Positions 54,748-62,121 of a stretch of 64,000 nucleotides of DNA are shown piece by piece. This DNA is from Aureitalea marina (GTDB taxonomy: Bacteria > Bacteroidota > Bacteroidia > Flavobacteriales > Flavobacteriaceae), in the NCBI RefSeq assembly GCF_002943755.1, contig NZ_MQUB01000001.1, forward strand, positions 124,001 to 188,000, given 5' to 3'. Each line of letters opens with the position of its first letter. The first letter of the stretch is position 1. The position numbers and the translations under genes were made by a program. Below the pieces are notes generated by a model, which was not told where the DNA came from, searched no databases, and worked only from the letters and a program-made list of their open reading frames with translations.

Positions 54748-55119
54748 ATGGAACATCTTTGATGGGGACGATCGGTTACAGCGGTTAAGAATGCACGGAT
54801 CTTTTACGATAATCAGCAACTGATCAAAGAGCAGATCAAGCAGGAGATCAATCGGGACATCGCCAATGCAAAGGGGAACTACTTCAATGCCCTAGAGGTG
54901 TTCGAACTACAGGAGCAGAATGTGGTGACGGCTCAAGATAATTTCGACCGTTCTGCAGAGCAACTGAAGATCGGCCAGATCACCAATGTTGAGTTTCGTC
55001 AGGCCCAGGTCAATCTATTAACGGCACAGACTACCAAAAATGCCGCTATGTTTGCCGCCAAGGTGGCCGAACTCAACTATCTTCAGCTTGTCGGTCAATT
55101 ACTGAATATCGATTTCTAA
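54719..55119 (+). pseudogene. TolC-family outer-membrane efflux protein, C-terminal fragment with frameshift
   Basis: From about 54719 the frame reads NNYNIGASLRWNIFDGG, the equatorial/barrel motif near the end of TolC proteins. It loses frame in the GGGG run at 54764-54767, where one more G restores it, and continues as RSVTAVKNARIFYDNQQL through EQLKIGQITNVEFRQAQVNLL to QLLNIDF at 55119. This is about the last 130 residues of an OEP protein of about 450. No start codon serves it. Together with the preceding fragment it marks loss of an adaptor-pump-channel operon interior, or an assembly collapse. Confidence 0.85.
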
Positions 55120-55121
55120 TC

Positions 55122-55301
55122 ATGTTAGAGCATTTCTTCTCTTGCCCTCATTGCTGGGAAACCATCTCCATGTTACTGGACCCATCCGTTTCTACCTCTT
55201 ATATAGAAGACTGTGAGGTTTGTTGCAATCCCATACAGATCTCTACTCAATTCGAGGCCAATGAGTTGGTCAGTTTCCAGGCCGAAAGCATTGAACAATA
55301 A
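55122..55301 (+). CDS. CPXCG-motif cysteine-rich protein
   Basis: 59 residues: MLEHFFSCPHCWETISMLL, then YIEDCEVCCNPIQIS. Two Cys pairs (CPHC and CEVCC) form a probable zinc ribbon, as in the CPXCG-motif cysteine-rich family of small bacterial proteins with unknown role. It begins 2 bp after the tolC remnant and ends 52 bp before the initiator tRNA. Confidence 0.82.
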   Translation: MLEHFFSCPHCWETISMLLDPSVSTSYIEDCEVCCNPIQISTQFEANELVSFQAESIEQ

Positions 55302-55312
55302 TCGGCTTAGCC

Positions 55313-55343
55313 TTTGCTACAATTTAGATTAGTTGTATATTTG
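55313..55343 (+). promoter_or_regulatory. Bacteroidota-type promoter of the initiator tRNA
   Basis: TTTG (55313-55316), 19-bp spacer, then TATATTTG (55336-55343): an ideal match to the TTTG / TAnnTTTG promoter, ending 10 bp before the tRNA. Confidence 0.8.
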
Positions 55344-55353
55344 CCGTCCACAT

Positions 55354-55426
<73 letters not shown>

Positions 55427-55431
55427 CAACG

Positions 55432-55464
55432 AAAACCTCCTCAGTGAAGCTGAGGAGGTTTTTT
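55432..55464 (+). terminator. Intrinsic terminator after the initiator tRNA
   Basis: A perfect 13-bp stem AAAACCTCCTCAG/CTGAGGAGGTTTT (55432-55444 with 55450-55462), 5-nt loop, followed by more T. Confidence 0.92.
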
Positions 55465-55507
55465 AGTTTACGGATGCCAAGCTCGCTTGAGCATCCGTAA
55501 ACTAAAA
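55461..55507. repeat. Very long inverted repeat behind the tRNA terminator
   Basis: Arms of 17 bp, TTTTAGTTTACGGATGC (55461-55477) and its exact complement (55491-55507), enclose a small inner hairpin (CAAG/CTTG). It overlaps the T run of the terminator and leads into the 130-nt repeats. Confidence 0.85.
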
Positions 55508-55880
55508 AAGATCCAATGCGCGCTAGCGCATGGAGGTTTTGTTGTGAGCTTCCCCTATTCTGGACCAATACGAACGAAGTGAGGATTGAATCCAGTCCAT
55601 TTATGTCAAGCTTGCTTGAACTCGAGGCAAAAACAAAAAACACACTTAGCGCGTAGCGCTAGGAGGTTTTGTTGTGAGCTTGCCCTATTCTGGACCAATA
55701 CGAACGAAGTGAGGATTGAATCCAGTCCATTTATGCCAAGCTTTCTTGAACTCGAGGTCAAAACAAAAAACACACTAAGCGCGTAGCGCTAGGGGGTTTT
55801 TGTTGTGAGCTTCCCCTGTAAGGATGAGTCAGAGTGTAATGAGGGCTCAATCCACGTCCCCGCGGCAGCCGTAGGTTTTC
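55505..55880. repeat. Tandem 130-nt repeats carrying decayed tRNA T-arm sequence
   Basis: Three units start at 55505, 55635 and 55765, with GGAGGTTTTGTTGTGAGCTT (or a one-base variant) at 55532, 55662 and 55792, a period of exactly 130. Units 1 and 2 are nearly identical; unit 3 diverges after about 55817. Each starts with an A run and a GCGC palindrome; units 1 and 2 contain GGATTGAATCCAGTCC, like the tRNA T-arm GGTTCGAGTCCAGTCC. No gene is supported here. Confidence 0.85.
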
Positions 55881-55947
55881 GTTATAAGTAATGTCAATTC
55901 TTGACGACTTCCTAAAGCAGTCTCCTCCAAACTCGTATATTCGAATT

Positions 55948-56232
55948 ATGCCAAGAGAAAAATCCTGGAAACAACTAATCCTCGAATTGATAGAGGCCAT
56001 TTTTAAAAGTGCCGGAGGCCGGTCCACCAAAAGAACCTGGCATCAGCATGTTGTGCCTTATGAGGGTGACTGGGCTGTCCGACGCGAGGGAAATAAGCGG
56101 ATTACCTCCAAACATCGCAAACAAAGCACAGCCATAAGAAAGGCAAAAAGTTTGGCCAGGAAGTACAAGGCCGATGTGATCATCCACCGGCAGGATGGAA
56201 CTATCAGGGATCGGATTAGTTTTGATGATTAG
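55948..56232 (+). CDS. DUF2188 domain protein
   Basis: 94 residues from ATG 55948. An in-frame ATG at 55891 would add 19 residues with no family content. The N-terminal helix (KSWKQLILELIEAIFKSAGG) is followed by a DUF2188 domain: WHQHVVPYEGDWAVRREGNKRITSKHRKQSTAIRKAKSLARKY split over short strands, then VIIHRQDGTIRDR. DUF2188 is a small, basic beta-alpha domain of unknown function. The isolated position behind the repeat field and tRNA suggests an acquired or dispensable gene. Confidence 0.8.
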   Translation: MPREKSWKQLILELIEAIFKSAGGRSTKRTWHQHVVPYEGDWAVRREGNKRITSKHRKQSTAIRKAKSLARKYKADVIIHRQDGTIRDRISFDD

Positions 56233-56319
56233 CACTTGTCGAACTCAGCACTTTGATGGACTCAGTTACTGTACTTGTCCAGAAAGACACGAAGGCGAAG
56301 ATTTTCTAAGCTAGTCTCT

Positions 56320-56327
56320 TATCTTTG
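56320..56327 (+). promoter_or_regulatory. -7 promoter element of the antiporter gene
   Basis: TATCTTTG, an exact TAnnTTTG match, 20 bp upstream of the ATG at 56348. Confidence 0.55.
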
Positions 56328-56347
56328 CCTCAATTAACTCCCACCGC

Positions 56348-57606
56348 ATGGACTATTTTGTCATCTCCGCCATACTGGTCACCCTGGCTGCTGTATTTGG
56401 CTATATCAACACACGCTTCCTTAAAATGCCCACCACCATCGGGCTTATGGTGATCACCATTGTATTTACGCTTTTTGTGTTCTTACTGAGTTACTACGAT
56501 GACACCTTGCTCGATGCAGAGCGCTATATTATCACTCACATTGACTTCAAGACTGTTTTGTTGGATGTCATGCTTAGCTTTTTGCTTTTTGCGGGGGCAC
56601 TTCACACCAATTTTGAGGAATTACGAAAACATCGATGGCCCATATTGATGTTTTCCACCTTTGGAGTGATTACATCTACTTTCTTAGTGGGGACAGCCTT
56701 GTTCTACATCTTACCATTACTGGGTATGGATGTGGCCTACATCTATTGTTTGCTCTTTGGGGCTTTGATATCGCCAACCGATCCCATTGCTGTTTTAGGG
56801 ATTTTGAAGAAAGCAGGGGTACCAGAGAAGTTAGAGTCCAAAATCGTCGGAGAGTCCTTGTTTAATGATGGGGTTGGAGTAGTGGTGTTTCTCACCTTGT
56901 TCCAAATAGCTACCTCGCCTTCTGGTAGTTTTGAATGGTCGGAGATCGGCTTGCTGTTCGTCGAAGAAGTTTTGGGTGGGATTGGACTTGGATTATTATT
57001 AGGTTGGATTGCTTATCGACTCATGCGATCGATAGACGATTACGACATCGAGGTTATTATTACCCTGGCAGTGGTAATGATGGGTACTGTCATTGCCCAT
57101 AAGTTTCACTTTTCGGCTCCATTGGCCATGGTAACTGCCGGTCTGGTCATTGGTAACGACAGGGTCAGGAACGAGGTGATGAGCGAACAGGTAGAAGTAT
57201 ATGTAGACAAATTCTGGGAGCTGATCGATATATTACTCAATACGATACTGTTTGTCCTTATCGGGATGGAGATCCTGGTATTGGAATTCGAGACTACGTA
57301 TATCGAAGCAGGACTAATCGCTATACCGTTGGTTCTATTGTGTCGTTTTGTCTCGCTGTTGTTTCCTATTCAACTGTTTGCCAAGCGCCTCGATTTTGTC
57401 CCGCGTACCAATTTGATCATGACTTGGGGGGTCTTAGGGGTGGAATTTCAATCGCTCTCGCACTCGGACTGAGTAGCGAAATGTATCGTGATCTTTTCCT
57501 GGTTATGACTTATATCGTCGTGATCTTTTCTATCATTGTCCAAGGATTGACGGTTGGAAAATTAGTCCGTTACGTTCAGAAAAAAGAAGAGGTGGTCAAT
57601 GCATAA
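56348..57606 (+). pseudogene. CPA1-family Na+/H+ antiporter, interrupted by a frameshift
   Basis: About 420 residues in two frames, with some 12 membrane helices. Family motifs: LLFAGALHTNFEEL, GALISPTDPIAVLGIL with the ion-binding Asp, GESLFNDGVGVV, and VTAGLVIGNDRVR. The first frame runs to a stop at 57470-57472 and degenerates after RTNLIMTWG. One more G in the six-G run at 57426-57431 restores MTWGGLRGGISIALALGLSSE, the helix-11 motif of the family, and the frame then ends at 57606, overlapping era by 8 bp. Probably a sequencing error. Role: sodium export and pH homeostasis at the inner membrane. Confidence 0.88.
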
Positions 57607-58477
57607 AGCCGGATTTGTCAATATCATAGGAAACCCCAATGTTGGGAAGAGTACACTGATGAATGCCTTGGTTGGTGAACAATTGTCAATTATCACCAAT
57701 AAGGCCCAAACCACCAGACACAGAATCTTGGGTATTGTGAGTGGTGAAGATTTCCAGGTCGTACTATCCGACACCCCAGGAATCATTAAACCGGCCTACG
57801 ATCTGCAGAGCAGTATGATGGAATTCGTGAAGTCCGCCATGGATGATGCCGATATACTGATCTACATGGTCGAATTGGGTGAAAAACAGCTGAAGGATGA
57901 GGCTTTCTTCGAGAAGATCCGCAGTTCTAAGGTTCCAGTGCTACTATTACTCAACAAGATCGATACCGGAGATGAGGGACGCCTTGCCGAGGCAGTATCC
58001 CATTGGCAACAATTGGTTCCGGATGCGGAAGTGTATGCCATTTCAGCGCTGAATAAGTTTGGCGTGCAGGAGGTCTTTAACCGTATTTTAGAATTACTAC
58101 CAGAATCTCCTCCGTTCTATCCTAAGGATCAGTTCACGGACAAACCCGAACGTTTCTTTGTCAATGAATCTATACGTGAAAAGATCCTTTTGAATTATAA
58201 AAAGGAGATTCCATATGCGGTTGAGGTCGAAACAGAAGAGTTCTTTGAATCCGACGATATCATCCGGATCCGATCGGTCATTATGGTCGAACGGGAGTCT
58301 CAGAAAGGGATTATCATTGGGCACAAAGGCTCTGCGCTTAAGCGGGTGGGGATGCAGGCCCGTAAAGACCTGGAGAAGTTCTTCGGTAAGCAGATCCATT
58401 TAGAACTTTATGTCAAGGTGAATAAGAACTGGCGCAGTGATCAGAGGCAGTTGAGACGTTTTGGCTACAATGGTTGA
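57599..58477 (+). CDS. era: Ribosome-assembly GTPase Era
   Basis: 292 residues: GTPase domain with G1 GNPNVGKSTLMNAL, G2 region AQTTRHR, G3 DTPGI and G4 LLNKID, then a KH domain (about 205-290) with GHKGSALKRVGMQARKDLE. Era binds the 3' end of 16S rRNA during 30S maturation. It overlaps the antiporter frame by 8 bp. The gene converges on a membrane-protein gene across a repeat-filled gap. Confidence 0.98.
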   Translation: MHKAGFVNIIGNPNVGKSTLMNALVGEQLSIITNKAQTTRHRILGIVSGEDFQVVLSDTPGIIKPAYDLQSSMMEFVKSAMDDADILIYMVELGEKQLKDEAFFEKIRSSKVPVLLLLNKIDTGDEGRLAEAVSHWQQLVPDAEVYAISALNKFGVQEVFNRILELLPESPPFYPKDQFTDKPERFFVNESIREKILLNYKKEIPYAVEVETEEFFESDDIIRIRSVIMVERESQKGIIIGHKGSALKRVGMQARKDLEKFFGKQIHLELYVKVNKNWRSDQRQLRRFGYNG

Positions 58478-58746
58478 TTCAAACAGTCACCCTATTCTTG
58501 AAATTAGGGAGTTAATTCTTGAATTGAATGGGCATGATCCTGGGTCTTTAGGATGTGATTTTATCAAATCGTAGATTGCCCCCGGTAGGGGAATAGGGGC
58601 CCCAAGGTAGAAATCGTGATTCGTTTTTGGTGAACTGTTATTCTATTCACTTAAATTTCGACTCACGACTCACGACTCACGACTCACGACTCACGACTCA
58701 CGACTCACGACTCACGACTCACGACTCACGACTCACGACTCACGAC
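58478..58746. repeat. Intergenic repeat region B: GC-palindrome module and GACTCAC array
   Basis: No real gene. The convergent gap carries a module (58569-58623) alignable over its whole length with 22613-22668 (GGGGCCCC palindrome, then CAAGGTAGAAATCGTGA). After a short spacer come 14 perfect tandem GACTCAC units (58660-58757). The array runs into the next gene and supplies its TGA stop (58747-58749). An open frame through the array only reads DSRLTTH repeats and is not a gene. Confidence 0.9.
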
Positions 58747-59256
58747 TCACGACTCACCCTCCAGGGTCTTCTTCATAAAATCAAAAAGCCGATTAATCTC
58801 CTCTTTTCCGGCCAATCTCCCCATGCGTCCGGCAAAGTAAAGAACGAACCAAGCGATTATCAACAATCCCATTATGGTCAATTGCAATGCAAATGATTCC
58901 TCAAGGGAATAATTACTGTAAGCCCATGCTCCGGCAACGATGAAGAGTGTTGCAACAACAAAATGAAGGAACATAAACATGGTCCAGACAGCTGGTTTTG
59001 GTCCAAAAAGACCTCGTAACTGACTGATTCCCTCTTCAAAACTGCTGATTTCCATTTCCAATTGTGGAGACCAGTAGTGTTGTTTGGTTTTTGGAAAACG
59101 GACGAAGACATGATCGTCTAATCGAGTGACCACAAATTCATCTTGGTTTTGGCCCGCCTTTTCCATTGCAGATAGATAGTGTTCTTTGTCTCCGGGTAAT
59201 TCATAATTGAACCGGGGCCTTAATGCGATATCAGATTTGCGTTCCAAATGGGCCAT
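58747..59256 (-). CDS. Conserved membrane protein between era and der
   Basis: 169 residues: a soluble N-terminal half (about 1-85, LRPRFNYELPGDKEHYLSAM and VTRLDDHVFVRFPK) and two membrane helices (about 93-113 and 124-143), then a short basic tail. I recognise no characterised domain. Databases sometimes call it GTP-binding because of its GTPase neighbours, but no G motif is present. The last codons (GES, stop) lie within the GACTCAC array, so the C-terminus could vary with array length. Confidence 0.8.
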   Translation of the reverse strand: MAHLERKSDIALRPRFNYELPGDKEHYLSAMEKAGQNQDEFVVTRLDDHVFVRFPKTKQHYWSPQLEMEISSFEEGISQLRGLFGPKPAVWTMFMFLHFVVATLFIVAGAWAYSNYSLEESFALQLTIMGLLIIAWFVLYFAGRMGRLAGKEEINRLFDFMKKTLEGES

Positions 59257-59360
59257 ATGGCCTTCAAGCTAAAACAAAATTTTGGATGTGATCATGATAT
59301 TACTCAGCCCTTGGTCTGCCAATTATCGCCTACTATAGGGTTCATCTACACAGGAAGTCC

Positions 59361-59368
59361 TATTTTTG
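59361..59368 (+). promoter_or_regulatory. -7 promoter element of der
   Basis: TATTTTTG matches TAnnTTTG, 17 bp before the der ATG at 59386. Confidence 0.6.
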
Positions 59369-59385
59369 CAACCTAAACCTGCCTT

Positions 59386-60687
59386 ATGAGCATAGTTGCC
59401 ATCGTTGGTCGACCTAATGTGGGAAAATCGACATTCTTTAACCGCCTGATCCAGCGCCGGGAGGCTATAGTAGATAGCGTCAGTGGGGTGACCCGAGACC
59501 GTCATTACGGGAAAAGTGATTGGAACGGCAAAGAGTTCTCACTGATCGATACCGGAGGTTATGTTGTTGGTAGCGATGACATTTTCGAAGAAGAGATCGA
59601 TCGGCAAGTAGAATTGGCCATAGACGAAGCAGACGCCATCTTGTTCATGGTGGATGTGGAGAATGGGGTCACAGGTATGGACGAAGAAGTCGCCCAACTA
59701 TTAAGGCGCAGTAAGAAGCCTGTATTCCTGGTTGTGAACAAAGTAGATGCGGCCAATCGGGTACACGATGCTGTTGAGTTCTACTCTTTGGGATTTGAAA
59801 AGTATTATCCCATTTCCAGCATCAACGGTAGTGGATCTGGAGACTTGTTGGATGATCTGGTGCAGGTATTACCAGAAACCCAAGAAGACGAAGAGTCAGA
59901 TTTGCCTCGCTTTGCCGTAGTTGGTCGACCCAATGCCGGGAAATCTTCATTCATAAACGCCCTGATTGGAGAGGAACGTTTTGTGGTCACCGATATTGCA
60001 GGAACGACCAGAGATAGTATCGATACCAAATACAACCGCTTCGGATTTGAATTCAACCTGGTTGATACAGCGGGAATCCGACGGAAGAGTAAGGTGAAAG
60101 AAGACCTGGAATTTTATTCGGTCATGCGCAGTGTCCGGGCCATTGAACACTGCGATGTGGTCATCCTGGTCTTTGATGCGACCAGAGGGTTTGACGGACA
60201 GGTGCAAAATATCTTTTGGCTTGCACATCGAAACAACAAAGGGGTAGTCATATTAGCCAACAAATGGGATCTTGTAGAAAAGGACCACAAGACGACCAAG
60301 GAAATGGAGGCCTATGTCAAAAAGCAGTGTGAACCCTTTACAGATGTACCTATCGTATTCATGTCTGCCCTCACCAAACAACGAATTTACAAAGCCATTG
60401 AAACAGCGGTCGACGTCTATAAGAACCGTTCCAAGCGGATTAAGACTTCCAAACTGAACGATACCATGCTTCCTCTTATTGAAGCCACTCCACCGCCTGC
60501 TTATAAGGGAAAGTATGTGAAGATCAAGTTCTGTACCCAGTTGCCGACTCCCTATCCATGCTTTGCATTTTTCTGCAACCTACCGCAATACTTAAAAGAT
60601 CCGTACAAACGTTTCCTGGAGAACCAACTTCGAAATCAATTCGATTTCAACGGGGTGCCCATTACGATCTATTTTAGGAAGAAATAG
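59386..60687 (+). CDS. der: Ribosome-assembly GTPase Der (EngA)
   Basis: 433 residues with the unique two tandem GTPase domains: [14 protein letters not shown] with DTGGY and NKVD, then [14 protein letters not shown] with DTAGIR and NKWD, followed by a C-terminal KH-like domain (about 350-433). Der acts in late 50S subunit maturation. Length and motifs are normal. Confidence 0.98.
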   Translation: MSIVAIVGRPNVGKSTFFNRLIQRREAIVDSVSGVTRDRHYGKSDWNGKEFSLIDTGGYVVGSDDIFEEEIDRQVELAIDEADAILFMVDVENGVTGMDEEVAQLLRRSKKPVFLVVNKVDAANRVHDAVEFYSLGFEKYYPISSINGSGSGDLLDDLVQVLPETQEDEESDLPRFAVVGRPNAGKSSFINALIGEERFVVTDIAGTTRDSIDTKYNRFGFEFNLVDTAGIRRKSKVKEDLEFYSVMRSVRAIEHCDVVILVFDATRGFDGQVQNIFWLAHRNNKGVVILANKWDLVEKDHKTTKEMEAYVKKQCEPFTDVPIVFMSALTKQRIYKAIETAVDVYKNRSKRIKTSKLNDTMLPLIEATPPPAYKGKYVKIKFCTQLPTPYPCFAFFCNLPQYLKDPYKRFLENQLRNQFDFNGVPITIYFRKK

Positions 60688-60689
60688 GA

Positions 60690-61019
60690 TTATAGGGACT
60701 CCTTGATCTTTAAGAGTTCAGACTTGATGCCCTGTAGTTTACGGATCAAATCGAACTTGTCCAATGTTCCTTTTTTGTGCTGCTGTAAATGGACCTTTGC
60801 GCCTTCCAGAGTGAAGCCGCGTTCTTTTACCAGATGATAGATCAGTTCCAGGTTTCGGATATCTTCGGGAGTGAACTTTCTGTTTCCCTTGGCGTTCTTC
60901 TTGGGCTGAAGTATATCAAACTCCTTTTCCCAAAAACGGATGAGTGAGGTATTCACGTCAAACGCCCTGGCTACTTCGCCAATTCCGTAATATCGTTTTT
61001 CGGGCAGTTCGACTTGCAT
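60690..61019 (-). CDS. MerR-family transcriptional regulator
   Basis: 109 residues: an N-terminal winged helix-turn-helix with YYGIGEVARAFDVNTSLIRFWEKEF and the RKFTPEDIRNLELIYHLVKERGFTLEGA wing/helix segment, then a short helical tail without an effector domain. MerR proteins bind spaced promoters as dimers. The short tail leaves the signal unknown. It starts 6 bp after the M23 peptidase gene and is probably co-transcribed with it. Confidence 0.93.
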   Translation of the reverse strand: MQVELPEKRYYGIGEVARAFDVNTSLIRFWEKEFDILQPKKNAKGNRKFTPEDIRNLELIYHLVKERGFTLEGAKVHLQQHKKGTLDKFDLIRKLQGIKSELLKIKESL

Positions 61020-61025
61020 GATATT

Positions 61026-62003
61026 CTAATCCAACGATGGTCTTTCTTGCTGGGATTTTCGCAGCAATTCGGCAAATTCCTCCGGAGTTAAATTACCGTA
61101 GTAAAAGTTAATCGGGTTAACTTTCTTCCCATCCTTCCAGATCTCATAATGCAGGTGAGGAGCAGCAGAACGTCCGGTGTTTCCAACAAACCCAATTAGA
61201 TCTCCGCGCTTGACCTTTTGCCCTTTCTTGACGTTGTATTTGTATAAATGGGCATAAAGGCTCATGTATCCAAAACCATGATCGATCCTAATGTGACGTC
61301 CAAAGCCGGTGGCTCTGGCGTCTGCTCTGGTGACAACACCATCACCCGAAGCGTAAATAGGGGTGCCGGTTGGGGCGGTGAAATCCATTCCATAGTGGAA
61401 TTTCCGTGCTTTGGTAAACGGATCAATCCGGTATCCGTAACCGGAGGCCATCCGGGTCAAATCTTCGTTGTTCACCGGCTGAATGGCCGGGATGGCAGCC
61501 AAGAGTTCTTCTTTGTTGCTGGCCAGCTCGGTAACTTCGTCCAGAGACCTCGATTGGATGACTACTTGTTTGGTCAAAACATCTAGTCTTTGAGCCGTAC
61601 TGATGATAAGATCAGAACTCTCGTAACCCTCTAAGTCCTGGTACCGGTTAATACCTCCAAAACCAGCTTTGCGCTGTTCGTCAGGAATTGGATTTGCTTC
61701 GAAGTAAACACGGTATATATTGTTGTCTCTGTCTGCCAGTTCGTCCAATACTCCTTCTGCCATCTGCATTTTACGGTTCAGTCGATCGTACTGGAATTCC
61801 ATATTGCTCAATTCCCGTTTTAACGCCTTTTCACGAGGCGTTTGGATATAGGGGAGATTGAGGTAGATTACCAATAGTAAAAAACCACTGAGGATTACAC
61901 CTAGCAGGCTCAGGAAGATAAACCCGATTTTTCGACCCTTTTTCGGGGCTATTTTTCGATAGGAGAGGGTCTCACTATCGTAGTAATATTTAACCTTAGA
62001 CAT
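61026..62003 (-). CDS. M23-family metallopeptidase with N-terminal membrane anchor
   Basis: 325 residues: a short cytoplasmic start (KYYYDSETLSYRKIAPKKGRK), one membrane helix (about 25-50), a coiled-coil region (about 60-100), and a LytM/M23 domain (about 195-310) with zinc ligands in KFHYGMDF (HxxxD) and HLHYEIWK (HxH). It is a probable periplasmic peptidoglycan endopeptidase or amidase activator. Its promoter faces that of alaS. Confidence 0.95.
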   Translation of the reverse strand: MSKVKYYYDSETLSYRKIAPKKGRKIGFIFLSLLGVILSGFLLLVIYLNLPYIQTPREKALKRELSNMEFQYDRLNRKMQMAEGVLDELADRDNNIYRVYFEANPIPDEQRKAGFGGINRYQDLEGYESSDLIISTAQRLDVLTKQVVIQSRSLDEVTELASNKEELLAAIPAIQPVNNEDLTRMASGYGYRIDPFTKARKFHYGMDFTAPTGTPIYASGDGVVTRADARATGFGRHIRIDHGFGYMSLYAHLYKYNVKKGQKVKRGDLIGFVGNTGRSAAPHLHYEIWKDGKKVNPINFYYGNLTPEEFAELLRKSQQERPSLD

Positions 62004-62017
62004 ACGTTAAAAAGTCC

Positions 62018-62025
62018 TATTTTTG
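62018..62025 (+). promoter_or_regulatory. -7 promoter element of alaS
   Basis: TATTTTTG matches TAnnTTTG, leaving a leader of about 90 nt before the alaS ATG at 62122. Confidence 0.55.
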
Positions 62026-62063
62026 CGGTCGATGGTGGTGTTCAGCAGTAAGTTAACGCGCGG

Positions 62064-62071
62064 CAAAGATA
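62064..62071 (-). promoter_or_regulatory. -7 promoter element of the M23 peptidase operon
   Basis: Minus-strand TATCTTTG matches TAnnTTTG, 60 bp upstream of the peptidase ATG. It lies downstream of the alaS element, so the two promoters point at each other. Confidence 0.55.
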
Positions 62072-62121
62072 GAAATTGTTCTGCTCTTCAATCCATTAGA
62101 CCACAACAGACTTCGTAAGTT

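Noticed and set aside
55505-55880. Additional tRNA genes in the repeat field
   Set aside because: Only T-arm-like fragments occur; no anticodon arm or acceptor 5' half is present.
58627-58896. Plus-strand open frame reading DSRLTTH repeats
   Set aside because: It is the translation of the 7-bp GACTCAC array, then antisense to the membrane-protein gene. No homologous content.
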